Assembly: GCF_016808335.1 (NCBI RefSeq)
Contig: NC_053150.1
Location: forward strand, 47,457,607-47,521,606
Reading direction: 5' to 3'
Source: Panicum virgatum
Lineage: Eukaryota > Streptophyta > Magnoliopsida > Poales > Poaceae
DNA length: 64,000 bases
Part shown: positions 33,847-44,274 of the stretch, piece by piece
Layout: each line of letters begins with the position of its first letter
How positions within the stretch are numbered: the first letter of the stretch is position 1
Translations under genes and position numbers: made by a program
The notes under the pieces: generated by a model
What the model saw: the letters and a program-made list of their open reading frames with translations, nothing else
What the model was told of the DNA's origin: nothing
Database searches by the model: none

Positions 33847-36800
33847 TTATTCTGTGAGGCCAGTGGATAAGACCAGCCTCAACCCATTTTTTGTTGCTTC
33901 GATCTGATCACAGTCTTCCGGCGCGATCATTGAGATCGGCTCTTGCCCTTCCGCATCCCAAGCATTCATGTCTGCAAGCGAAACCTCGCTGGAATCATCT
34001 GCATGGACCACCTCCACTTCATCGCCATCCCACTGGACCAAACACTAGTGCATCGTGGAAGGAACACAACAATTTGCGTGAATCCAATCCCTCCCAAGCA
34101 GCACTGTGTATGTACTCTTACTGTTGACGATGAAGAACGATGTTGGAATGGTCTTGCGGCCAACTGTCAACTCCACATTGAGGACACCCTGTGCCTACGA
34201 CGGCTGACCATTGAAATCATTAAGCATGGCATTGGTCTTTATGAGATCAGCAGTAGAATGACCTAATCGGCGCAGCACTGAGTATGGCATCAGGTTGACT
34301 GCGGCGCCAGTGTCGACCAACATCTTGTTCACAGGTTTGCCATCGATGAGGCCCTTTAGATACAATCCCTTCAGGTGCTTGTAGCTTTTCTCCTTGGGCT
34401 TCTCGAAGATGATCAACTGTGGGCCGAGATCCAGCTGCGCAATGGCCAATTCCTCCGGTTGGGGTGCCCGAAACTCCGACGGGAGAACGAACACCATGTT
34501 CACATCAGCCGATGGCTTGTCATCGGCTCTTGGCTGCTTGGGGCGCCACTCCTTCCTTGGAGGGCGCCTCTCCACCCTTTGCGGGCGCCTGACTTGCTCT
34601 GCGAGATCCGGACGTGCTTTCCTCAGCACGTCAAGGTACTTTGCCTCCGCCTCTTCGAGGTTGCGTAAGCGCTGCACCCTACGCTTCTGTGATCGACTCA
34701 GCCCGTCAGGACACCATCGTCGACGATGATACTTATCTTCTTCTTCGGACTCAAGGTCATCCCTGGGCGGCCGCCTCACGTGGTCATCGTGACGTGTTCT
34801 GGGCCCCAAGCACTGGAACACCGATGTCTTGCCTTGCTAGCGTCCCCGAGGCCTGCACTCCAAGCAATCATCTATAGTAGGCAATCAGCTCATGCCAGAA
34901 TTCCAACAATACCTGAAGAACGGGCAATGCCAGTGGTCTCGTATAGCCTGGCGTCTCCCCAGCGTGTTCCATGTGTGGTGCTCATAGTCATCCTCTTCCG
35001 ATTCGTATCGGCGGCGTAACTTGTACTGATACTGGTATTTTTCCAGAAGCCGATTAGAAGCTGGGAGCTGATTGCGGATGTGACGCACTTGTTCTTCAGT
35101 AACATGTTGCTGCTCCGGCTCATCTTCATCCTGGGGCCGTTTTCCAGAAGCGGCCTCTTTCCTCTGCTCGTCGCAGCGGCGCACGGGTCCCGCCATGTTG
35201 ATCTGGAATGCTAAGTTCTGGCCCTTGGGTCCGAAATCTGACAGTTCCACCACGTTAGCTTGTGGGAACAGTTAACTGTCCACCTTCATCGTGTGTTGGG
35301 CCAGAATTAGTCGGCCTTGCTCGATAGCCGATTGGATCTGCCGACGTAGCTCTTTGCAGTCATTTGTGGCATGGGTGAACGAGTGGTGCTACTTGCAGTA
35401 CAGCCTCCCGTGCAGCTCTTGTGCCGTCGGCAGCTTGTGACTCTCTGGGAGCTTCAACTGTTTCTCCTTGAGCAGCAGGTCGAGTATCTGCTCTGTCTTG
35501 GCCACGTCAAAGTCAAAGCCCTTCACGAGCCCCTTCTGTTTGACCCACTTGCACGGGACGGGGTTTGCCCCCCGGGTCCACTCTGCTACAGCCACTTCTT
35601 GTTCCCCGCCAGAATCATCGGAATCGTCTGCTTGGGCCATGTTTACATGGCGCTTGAATTTTTCCTGGTACAGGTCCGGATGATAGTGCTCATATGCCGT
35701 GAGCTTCTGCACCATGTGAGCCAGCAAGGAAAATTCCAACTGAAAAGCCAGATACTTGATCGGCTTAGCGAGTCCCAGAACTGCCAAATCAACCGCCTCC
35801 TTCTCTGTAATGCGTGATGAGTAGCATCGGTTCTTGACTTCTCGGAAGTGCTGCGCGTACTCTGAGACACTTTCCTCTCGCTTCTGCCTGACTTGTGCGA
35901 GGTCGGCAATCCCAGCTTCAGCAGCCTCTGAGAGATACTGGGTATGGAACTAATCTTCCAACTGCCTCCAAGTTCGAATCGAATCTGGTGCCAATGACGT
36001 GTACCATCCAAAAGCTGGGCATGAAAGAGATTGGCCGAAGAACCGGACCCTCAGCGGATCCGATACTGAGATCATCCCAAGCTGCGTTAAGTATCGGCTC
36101 ACATACTCAATGGAGCTGGCTCCTTCCGACCCGTTGAACTTGGTGAACTCAGGGAGCTGATACTTGGGTGGCAATGGGATCAAGTCATAGTCACTTGGAT
36201 ACGGCTTGGAATAGTCGATCGCTTTTCTCTTGGGCAGGATGCCAAACTGGTCCCTCAGTATTGCACTGACCTGCTCCACACTAAGAACTCCTGGGGCCGA
36301 TGGCTCAGCACTCGGCCCGGTAGCGTACTTTGCCAACCACGCTTGTTTCTCTACGTCTGGTCCAGAAGCTCCTGGGCTTACTAACTGCACCGAGCATGTT
36401 GGATTGACGCTGTCAGGGATGTATGCGCACGTGTAGCCGTACGGGACCTCCTTGGGTGGCTCGGTCAGGAACTAGCCTTCTCCAGGATCACCGCCAATCT
36501 TGTGGACGACATAGATTGGCGAATTCTGTTGTCCTGCTGCCGCGAGCGAGTAGGACACTGGCGGCCTAGATTGCAATGTAGCTTCTCCCCTGTGGCTCCC
36601 CAGGATTGGTCCTGGCGGGGAGTACTGGTTCTTGATCACTTCCTGGACGACGCGATGTGTCATGCGCTCGAGCTCGTTCACCAGGCTCTCCGAGTGCCGA
36701 TGAAGCGCATGAGCCACCATATAGTTCATCTCTTGGCGTAGGGCCTTGGTGCGCTCCACTGAAGGCACAGACAGGTCAACGTTGTCGAGAGCGCCCTCTG

Positions 36801-36978
36801 GTGAGAACCCCTTCCACCTGATGTCGTGGTTGCGGGTCCTCTCAAAAGAGCCGATGAGATCGGCTTCAAACTGAGCTTTGACCTCACCGTATTTTAGCTT
36901 GTGTTCTGGAGTCAGCTCTTCATACGTGACGGGCTTGGTGACCGGCGGAACCGGTGCTTGGTCTTGAGCTCCTGCCAT
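33847..36978 (-). pseudogene. Tat-like Gag-protease of element B, eight in-frame stops, no frameshift
   Basis: The ATG at 36978 ([17 protein letters not shown]) opens a frame that remains in register for 1044 codons. Recognisable blocks are an N-terminal acidic region, the Tat-type capsid (PYPSDYDLIPLPPKYQLPEF, FFGQSLSCPAFGWYTSL, YAQHFREVKNRC), a region with HATNDCKELRRQI, and an aspartic protease (MLVDTGAAVNLMPY, then LLGRDWIH). Internal stops lie at 36472, 35950, 35389, 35272, 34885, 34837, 34195 and 34045 (lower coordinate). In context each fits Gln or Arg codons changed by C to T. The frame closes with TAA at 33847 and RT never follows. Confidence 0.88.
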
Positions 36979-37006
36979 CTCTGCGGTGGGCGTTATTGTT
37001 GATGAA

Positions 37007-37025
37007 GGTCCCGCCGGGCGTGCCA
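37007..37025 (-). other. Primer-binding site of element B
   Basis: Minus strand TGGCACGCCCGGCGGGACC, five bases from the 5' LTR. It is not the Met-tRNA site used by the other elements here. TGGC(A/G)C-type sites with a short gap are usual in Tat-lineage Gypsy elements. The exact tRNA is not assigned. Confidence 0.7.
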
Positions 37026-37030
37026 GAATG

Positions 37031-38605
37031 TGTTGTCGGTCGAAACCCACCGGCGAGCAGCGACAGGCAACACGAAGAGCCGGGAGGTTGCCGGGGCGCT
37101 GGCAGACACTGCTCCCTAGTCGACGGCCCGCAATTCCGTCACGCGCCCGGAGATTCCGTAGAAAGTCGGGCGTGCCACCTGACCTATACCCGATCAGGAA
37201 GGTGCGAACGTGTTTATAACGATCTGCCTGCATACACAAACACGTGGAAACATAAGTCCGAGCCATGGTCGGCTCCCCGGGACGACTCTTGCATCGGCTT
37301 TAAAGAGCCGATCGAGTCCCGGTGTCAGATTGGATCTGTTTGCATCCGGATATTGATAAATAAAGCAAATAATTGTAAGCTGCTTCAATTAAATCTAATT
37401 AATCTAATCCACGACGGTAAAAGCTTCACTGTTAGATCGGAACATCCTACACGTGACTGGGCCTAATGAACATAACAGATAACTAAACCATAACCAAAAC
37501 AGAGGCCTAAGAACTAGCAAGAGCCGATTCCCGGATCAATTCCCGGTTAAGACTAGAGCAAAGCATCTAATACACCACTGGATCATCCAACCCGTTTGCA
37601 AGGCCTAATCTAACAGATATTACGCTAACTCTTAAGAATAAGAGCAAACCATAACAGATCAGATCTATTAAAGATAAAAGAAGCAGGGTGTTGTCTTTAC
37701 GCAGCTAACTCTATGCAACGAGAGCTAGTATAAGATGATAACAAGATCGCGTAAAGACAGCATGATATTCGTAGATGATAAGCAACAAAGCACAACAGAT
37801 CTACTAAAAGCCATGCTACGAACATCAGGATAACTAGCATTACTCGCCATCAAAAATGCTTCAGTACGAGTAATACCAAGGTAAAAGCAAGAACAACACT
37901 GCCCTGATCGCAAGAAGCGATCAGGGCAGCATGACACTTACTTGGATGAAACCCTAGGATTAGGGGTGGCGATGCGCCGAGAGTTGTTGTTTGTGAGACG
38001 TAATGACGTTCTTCTCCTTACAAATGTCATAGGGTACATATTTATAGTCCGTAGACTTCTTGCCGTGCAAGGCAACCTCTAAACTCTTTCCTAAACGAAG
38101 ACTAGAGATAGATTACAACTCAATAAAGACTCGAAGATTAGATAACATGATCTGGAATCTTCCCTCCACCGGTCCAGATCTTCATGAAGCTTCCAAATAT
38201 CAGCCGAAACATGCTGTAAAATTGTGGCAGATTCTGGTCATCCTATTGTTTTGGCAGTTCCCGTCAACTCCGAGCGAATCTGGACGTGATTCCAGTTGTA
38301 TTGGAAAGCTTATCTCCTTAGCTTTCCATGCATATCTGGAACGTCCAAAACGGAGTCCATATGTGGCCTGGGCGTCCATTTTTGTGCGGCCTCTTCCTGC
38401 AGTCCGAACCAGCCTCGCGAATAGACTGGGCTTCAACATGGATTAGGCTCGTGACCCCATCTCAGCTTGACCCTTGAGCCTTGAGTGCCCAATTATCATT
38501 GTGTTTGGCCAAACTTATGATATAAGACTGGCTAAGTGGACTCCTTTACCGTGGGCTTCTTCTGACATTTGTCCTACCAATCCTGGTCAAATTCTGGCGA
38601 TAACA
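37031..38605 (-). repeat. 5' LTR of element B
   Basis: 1575 bp. On the minus strand it starts TGTTATCGCC at 38605 and ends CGACAACA at 37031. Followed on the right by GAAAT and the resumed tail of element A. Confidence 0.93.
38039..38046 (-). promoter_or_regulatory. TATA box of element B 5' LTR
   Basis: TATAAATA on the minus strand; the same box is kept in the 3' LTR at 30718-30725. Confidence 0.6.
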
Positions 38606-39662
38606 GAAATGAGCTAAAATTGTTAAAATTGTTTAATATATGTCTGAAATGGATTGAAAAGATCTAGGTGGGATTGCTTGTCGCACTGATCGAGCTTTCG
38701 GGACGGCTCACATAGCACTAGTGAGAACCCGGGCAAGGTTGTGCATGACTGAAGCGAGTGCCTTAAGCTTCTGACTGCCCTTGGCATAGGCTTGGCCTCG
38801 CTGCTAAGTAAAGCATGACAAGCTTTCAACCCCTGGCAGAAACACTTGCTTGATATATACTGTAAAATTTTCATTCAAATGCAAGTGTTGAGTTGCAGAA
38901 TTGATTCATGATCAAATATGTTGGCTGCTTTGGATCACCAAGTATGAGTTTGGCAAGCACTGCTTTCTTTCTCCTGCATGCTGTTGCTGGATCATGGGTG
39001 ATGCTTTTATTTTTGCTGAACTGAACTTGCTAGCTCTGGACTTGATTGATATACCCTGTTGAGCTAGATTCAGTTCCTGTTTATGAAGCACACATGCCTG
39101 TCACTAGATGATCATATATTTGTATGCCTGAATGTTTCACTTACATCCTTTGCACGACATTCATTGCATAGCATGATTTCAGGGGGAGGTTTAGGCATTT
39201 TTTAGGTTTGATGTGTGCATGTGCCAACAAGGGGGAGAATTTTTGGGCGAGAAGTGATCGAACAAGGGGGAGACTTGTTTGATTTTTGAAAAAATTGTTG
39301 CGCACAGGGCTTTGAGAGTGCATCATTTTGGGAGAGTTGCACTTGTGAGAGGGAAAGGCTTTGCATGGGGAGTGTCTGCTTTGTTTTGGCTCCTGATCTT
39401 TCCTCGCCTTTTCTCTGCTTCTTGCATGACTGCGTCGAGCATTACCTCTGTCTTTGAGGAGTCATGTTTTGGTTCTTGATCGATTGCATCGAGCCGTTGC
39501 CCTTGTCTTAGGGGATCGATCTGTGCTTGAGTAAGTGACCGTTCTTGCCTTTCTGAGCTTTTTGTCACTTGCTTGAGTTCCTCACTCTCTTGCTTTTCTT
39601 TTCACTTTTCACTTCTCTGGGTACAGGTGGTGTGTTGACAATGCACTCATCAAGGGGGAGAT
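38606..39662 (+). other. 3' non-coding tail of element A with repeated polypurine motifs
   Basis: Continuation of the region left at 18027. AGGGGGAG motifs occur near 39181, 39229, 39264 and finally at 39653-39661, directly before the 3' LTR. Repeated polypurine tracts upstream of the true one are a described Sirevirus trait. No open frame is convincing. Confidence 0.8.
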
Positions 39663-41370
39663 TGAGGAATGAGCAGTACTCACTCCTGGCTGTGATGAGT
39701 GAATTGTCAACCGTGCAGTGTGATCGTGTGCTTGGTCTTTGGTTGCAGGTACACGGGCATCGAGTGTCGACGGTGAGCTGCCGTGGAGGTGTTGTGGCCG
39801 ATAAACCGTGCGGTGGACGGCGGTGAAGGGCAGCCGGGACTGGAGCTCGGGACGGGCGGCAGTTGTGGCATCCACTCCTGGATCGAGGGCGCAAGCACTG
39901 GTGGATGGCTGGTTTCTTCGTTTGCGCCACAAAACCAAGCTGGCGGACGGCGGTTGAAGACGCCCAGTCGTGGAGGCACGGGCGTCGGTCTCGGGACTGG
40001 CGGAGGTGACGGGCGTCGACGGCGTCTAGGGCCTCGCTGCGGGCGAGGAGGTGACGGACGTCGGGCGGCGTCTAGGGCCATCAGAAGGCCGAGGCGGGAA
40101 CAACGTCCAGGGCCACGGCGTGGAGGCGGGAATCTTCCCGCGCGTGGAGTTTTGGCGGTTTTCTCAAAACTGGCCACCTCACCGGGTTTCGCGGACCCCT
40201 CAAAACCGCGGATCAGATCTGCATCGACGTGGCGGCATCGCGGAGAAGGCTTCGAGTCCAAGAAAGAAACTCCGCCGTCGGATGAGATCTTGTACCCTTT
40301 CCGGTTTTGCCCCTACGGGCGTTTTAGTGTACGAGTCAAGGTGGAGGTCATTTTTGGGAAGGGACCGGTCTGTGAGACCGGTCTGACCGGTCGGCCCCGA
40401 GATGGTATAAATACATCTCACCTGCCCCCTTGGACATGTGAGCCTCCAAGCCACGAGTCTTTTCTGTTGTTCCTTGCTCCTCTCTCTGTTCTAGGGTTAG
40501 GCCGAGGTCTCCATGGCAAAGTGGTCTAGATTATAGCTAGGTCCACAAATTTGAGAGTGTGGATGAATGGGTGGAGGTCTAGCTCTTGTATAGGTGAATT
40601 CCTCTGTAAATCACGATGAATTTGAATGAAATCGAGGACCCTTTTGAACAGCTCTCTTGTGTTCTCGTTCATCTTTTGTTCTTGGATTGATTTCCTCTCT
40701 TTTGGTGATTTTTGGGATCAAAGCTTTCTCTTGGTGGGTTTAGGGACTCCGTGATTTGCATCTCGACCATCTAGCCTAGAGCTAAACCCCCGAGAATCAC
40801 GAGTCCCTCGGATTGAGATTTTTGGAGTTTTTGGAAAACCCTCTTTTGCCTTTTCCCCCCTCAAAATTCTAGTGATCCTTTGCGTTTAGGATTAATTCTT
40901 TTTGTGGAGAGGTTCATCTCTATCCCAGGAACCTCCCTGCAAATTTTGAGACCATTTGGTGATGATTTGAACGAGTAATCTTGAAATCACCTCGAGTTCG
41001 CGGGCTAGAATTCTGTTCTGGGCAGAAGCGGTCTGACCGGTCGCAGAAACCGGTCTGACCGGTCGGAGCAACCAGTCTGACCGGTCTGGAATTTCAAATC
41101 CAGCCCGATCGGTCTGACCGCCCAGAGCGAGCGGTCTGACCGGTCCCTGACTATGAGGTCTGCAGTTTTTCTTAATCGCTTCCGTGTTTTCTCTCGCTCG
41201 TTCCTGGGGGTGATTTGTGTTGGTTTAGCTCTTCTATAGCTACGCCACACCTCACCTAGGATTTGAGGGTTTGTGGTGATTTTCGGGATATAGGCCGACG
41301 GATCGATTTCGAAAGAAATTTTGATCGGCTCCCATTCACCCCCCCTCTGGTCGCCAGTTTCGGTCCCTCA
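39663..41370 (+). repeat. 3' LTR of element A
   Basis: 1708 bp, TGAGGAATGAGC to GGTCCCTCA, followed by the target duplication GGAAA. It differs from the 5' LTR by many substitutions and by loss of one 10-bp palindrome unit near 40375. Confidence 0.95.
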
Positions 41371-41459
41371 GGAAATTGTTTGTAGATCACATTACGCACT
41401 GTTGCTGTCTCCCTGCCGATAAAATGTTATCGGATACGACTTCTGAACTAGATAATGTA

Positions 41460-41800
41460 GTATTCAGCTAGGTCGCTGCTGTGGCAAGCCATGGCTGATG
41501 GCAGGGTGAAGGCATTGGTTGCTAACATAAGAGAGGATAAGAAGTAAAGAGGAAAGTGTAAGGATAGAGTGAACCATGGATCTGCTTTGGTTGAGTGGCT
41601 GAATATAGTGGAGTACTCCCTCCTTAATACAGGGGCATGGTGAAATTAGGTCTGCAAGAAATAGGATAATGTGACTAAGTGGAGACAAACCTGACCCTGA
41701 AGTGCACATGCTTGCACAATTAATAGTGCACATTTAGGTGGAAAGCATGATGACAGATTGGCTGAAATACATCCTTATCTGCATTTTTTGTTTTGGCATG
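41460..41800 (-). pseudogene. Truncated PGIP-like gene: promoter and signal-peptide fragment
   Basis: The minus strand repeats, with divergence, the promoter and start of the PGIP-like gene at 42706-43913. The shared promoter block (AGTGCACATGCTTG..., AGATTGGCTGAA) lies at 41700-41770. The ATG at 41577 is followed by a signal-like peptide with the same SSLLLIL core. After about 29 codons a frame slip near 41490 precedes text equivalent to the conserved mature start (Ser-Ser-Asp). Homology then stops near 41465, so the LRR region is missing. I read it as the remnant of a tandem duplicate. Confidence 0.72.
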
Positions 41801-42138
41801 CCACAAGGATCAACTGGTTGTGGCTGTGATGATCATCTTGGTTTTGGTTTGTGGATATGTAATGGTTCGCTAAGCATTCCTCTGCCTTGTTTAGTTCTTT
41901 TATGCTCAGCATCCACTTATTGGCATGCGTCGTGCAAAATTTTGGGCTTCTTGCAAACTAAAATAATCTGACATACAGAATGAATCTCTATCTAAAAAAC
42001 TTGATCATTGATATCTTGTGATTGGGTGGGAAAGAAGTTTGGAATGTGCTGAAAGTAGTCGTTGGGGTTAGTTGCAAGCCCATCAATATAGAGATTTGTA
42101 ATCATAGTTGCTCTTTCAGAATAATGCCTTTATAAGCA
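41801..42138. other. Intergenic, no feature seen
   Basis: AT-rich spacer between the PGIP fragment and a MITE; nothing supported on either strand. The last seven bases are the ATAAGCA duplication of the MITE. Confidence 0.5.
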
Positions 42139-42324
42139 GTGTTACATGGACACGGGTGCGGGTGTCGGTGTCCGACTCGGGTGCGGGTGTCCGATTCGTT
42201 AGAATTTTCGGGGACACGGCAAATAACACTTGGAATCCGACACGGGTGTCGGAATCCGACACAGGTGCGGGGTATCCGACTCGGCAAAAAAAATTAAGAC
42301 ACGGGTGTCCGGGTAACAAGGTTG
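42139..42324. repeat. hAT-type MITE with GACACGGGTGTCC minisatellite core
   Basis: 186 bp flanked by ATAAGCA at 42132-42138 and 42325-42331. The ends are imperfect inverted repeats (GTTACATGGACACGGGTG on the left, CACGGGTGTCCGGGTAAC on the right). The core is built of short repeats of CACGGGTG(C/T)CGG-like sequence. Class inferred from the 7-8 bp duplication. Confidence 0.75.
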
Positions 42325-42705
42325 ATAAGCAACAACCATGTTTATTTTAGCAACTCAAGTCTTACTTTTATATTTGATATGGCTACTATCTAGAATAAGA
42401 TAGTAGCACAACTAGAGAAAAGATTTGGCATGCCACGACATATTAAATAAAAACATGAACAACTGGAGATAAAATATTGAAACACTTAAAGATGTGCTGT
42501 CAGTAATACTGTGAAACAACATCTGATATTAATGTTGACGAATTCAGAAAGGAGTTGTATTTCAGGTCGATGATCTGTTGATCTGACACAAATGCCTCGC
42601 AAAAATACTAACAGCACACTTCACATCTAACCAAAACCAGAATAGAAATCAGAGCAACAGTCGCAAAAAATACATAAGTTTTTACTTATTGCTTTATTAC
42701 CCTAG
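42325..42705. other. 3' flank of the PGIP-like gene
   Basis: AT-rich sequence downstream (on the minus strand) of the PGIP-like stop codon; no other feature seen. Confidence 0.5.
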
Positions 42706-43913
42706 CTAATTATTCGCTACTCTCGTTTCTTGCAGGGGGGGTAAAGGTGTGCCACAGAGGCACTTGTGAACATAAGAATCTGCTCCATGGTATATCATGA
42801 ACCGCCCAGTTGGTATCTTGCCGCAAAGATCATTGTAGCTGACATTGAAGTGCCCAAGCTTTATATCCTTGAGGAACTTGGACACCCCTCCTTTGATATG
42901 GTTATGGCTGAGGTCCAAATAGGTCAGGTGGTAGGGAAACCTGACCTTCGTCATGTCGAACTCAAGCTCATTCCATGACAGATCAATCTTTGTCATCGGC
43001 TTTGCGGTACCAAATAAGAACGATGGGTCACCTGTGAGCTGGTTGTGTGAAAGATCAATGGTGTCGATGTCTCCATAGGCATAATCCTCCGGGATCTGTC
43101 CTGTAAGCATGTTATTGGACAGGATGAGGAATCGGAAGCTTCCATGGAGCAATCCAGGAGGTATAGTTCCACTGAGCATGTTGCTGCTGAGGTCTATGTA
43201 TCTGAGGTTGGAGAGGCGACTCAGGTACAAAGTTTTAAATCTCCCGCTATAGCTTCCGCTATAGACCACTATAGCTATTTATGCATGGTGCCGCTATTTG
43301 AACTCACGTGTAATTTAGCCGCTATAGCCCGCTATAGCCTCATTTAGCCCACTATTAGCTATTTTCAGAGTTCAGCCGCTAAACCCCTTAGCCCGCTATT
43401 TAGAACCTTGCTCAGGTACTGGGGAATATGCTCTGTCAGCTTGCGGTTTGTGATGGTCAGAGCACTGAGGTTGGTTTTCACTAGGAAGTCTGGAATGGGC
43501 CCGGAGACTTGTGTGCCAGTGATATCAAGGAGCTCAAGGTGCGAGAGCTTGGCAAAGGAAGAGGGGATCGGACCATACAGGCCCGGCATGGTGTCAAGCT
43601 GAATGGTCTGCAACATTGGCAGGTCACCATAGGCTGAAGTGATGGGAGCAGTGACATTGAGTCGAAATAGGGCCACGAGGTAGACGCGTCCAGTCTCGGA
43701 GCATACAATGGTGTTGTCCCAGGCACAGCAGTTCGTGGCTGGGAGCCATGAAGATAGCTCGGGAGGGTTGCCGAGCTGCTCCTTGATCTTTACGAGGGCA
43801 GCTCGGTCACTGCTGTTGCAGTCCATGGCTGATGGGAAGTTGAAAGCATTGGAGAACAAGGCAAACAAGAGGATAAGCAGCAACGAAGAAGGGGGAAGGT
43901 TAGAGTTTGCCAT
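42706..43913 (-). pseudogene. Polygalacturonase-inhibitor-like LRR protein gene, disrupted by a MITE
   Basis: The ATG at 43913 starts a secreted protein: a signal peptide (SSLLLILLFALFSNAF), then the LRR N-terminal cap with DCNSSDRAALVKIKEQLG and a paired Cys (ATNCCAW). Plant-type extracellular LRRs follow (GPIPSSFAKLSHLELLDITG, IDLSSNMLSGTIPPGLL) and a C-terminal cap with Cys pairs (DLCGKIPTG, KCLCGTPLPP). There is no membrane segment or kinase. Such proteins bind and inhibit fungal or insect polygalacturonases in the cell wall. A 183-bp MITE plus its 8-bp duplication sits in the LRR region. With it, the frame ends 17 codons inside the insert (stop at 43365). Without the 191 bp the reading frame is continuous for 338 codons, close to the usual PGIP length, on a single exon. 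Confidence 0.88.
43228..43410. repeat. hAT-type MITE inserted in the PGIP-like coding exon
   Basis: 183 bp flanked by exact 8-bp duplications CTCAGGTA (43220-43227 and 43411-43418). Terminal inverted repeats are CAAAGTTTTAAAT on the left and CAAGGTTCTAAAT (reverse complement) on the right. The interior is repeats of CCGCTATAG. The 8-bp duplication and CA...TG ends point to hAT. Confidence 0.9.
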
Positions 43914-44274
43914 AGGTTTCTTCTTGGTCGAGTGGATGAAACTCTAGTTGCGCCTCTGTTAAATAGGGGTAACTCCAAGCGATGATAGAGTGATGTGTCT
44001 AAGTGGAGGAAAAGCTAATGTTGTAGAGTTGTAGTAGTGCACATGCTTGTATGACAATGCGCATCTTGATGAAAGCACAGATGGCAGGTTGGCTGAAGCA
44101 TAATGTCTGTCTGCACTTGCGTGGTTGTTTCCTCTGCACATCTCTTTTTTGGCCATGTGAATCGCGCAGTGTTATTTTTCTACTGCAATGACAGTACCTG
44201 TATGTCTGATTGTCTCCTAAATACGTTGAAATCAAAACCCAATTCCTTGATGTGCTGAAAGAAGTTGTTGAGGG
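43914..44274 (-). promoter_or_regulatory. Probable promoter region of the PGIP-like gene
   Basis: Region upstream of the PGIP-like ATG. A CTATTTAA box (minus strand, about 43960) is a possible TATA element. The segment 44030-44110 is shared with the upstream part of the truncated duplicate at 41460-41800, which suggests the duplication included regulatory DNA. Confidence 0.45.

Larger units (their letters stand above)
18028..38605 (-). mobile_element. Element B: Tat-like Gypsy element with gag-pro but no pol, hosting C
   Basis: Minus-strand element with LTR ends TGTTATCGCC and CGACAACA. Its 5' LTR is at 37031-38605. Its 3' LTR is split by element C into 18028-18040 and 29723-31277. The flanks GACAT and GAAAT look like a target duplication with one mutation. 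Length without C is about 8.9 kb. The internal region holds one gag-protease frame (36978-33847) and then 2.6 kb with no reverse transcriptase, RNase H or integrase motif in any frame. It would need enzymes from a related element, like the known pairing of rice Dasheng with RIRE2. Confidence 0.9.
9872..41370 (+). mobile_element. Element A: Sirevirus-like Copia retrotransposon, decayed, hosting B and C
   Basis: Complete outer element of the nest. LTRs at 9872-11587 and 39663-41370 both run TGAGGAATGAGC to GGTCCCTCA. The exact 5-bp target duplication GGAAA flanks it at 9867-9871 and 41371-41375. Without the B/C insertion it is about 10.9 kb. Coding order is gag, PR, IN, RT, RNase H, then a 1.4-kb non-coding tail with several AAGGGGGAG polypurine motifs before the 3' LTR, a Sirevirus hallmark. 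The polyprotein is broken by about six frameshifts and two TAG stops, and its start ATG is changed. LTRs differ at many positions (over 40 in the first 750 bp by eye), so it is the oldest of the three. Confidence 0.95.
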
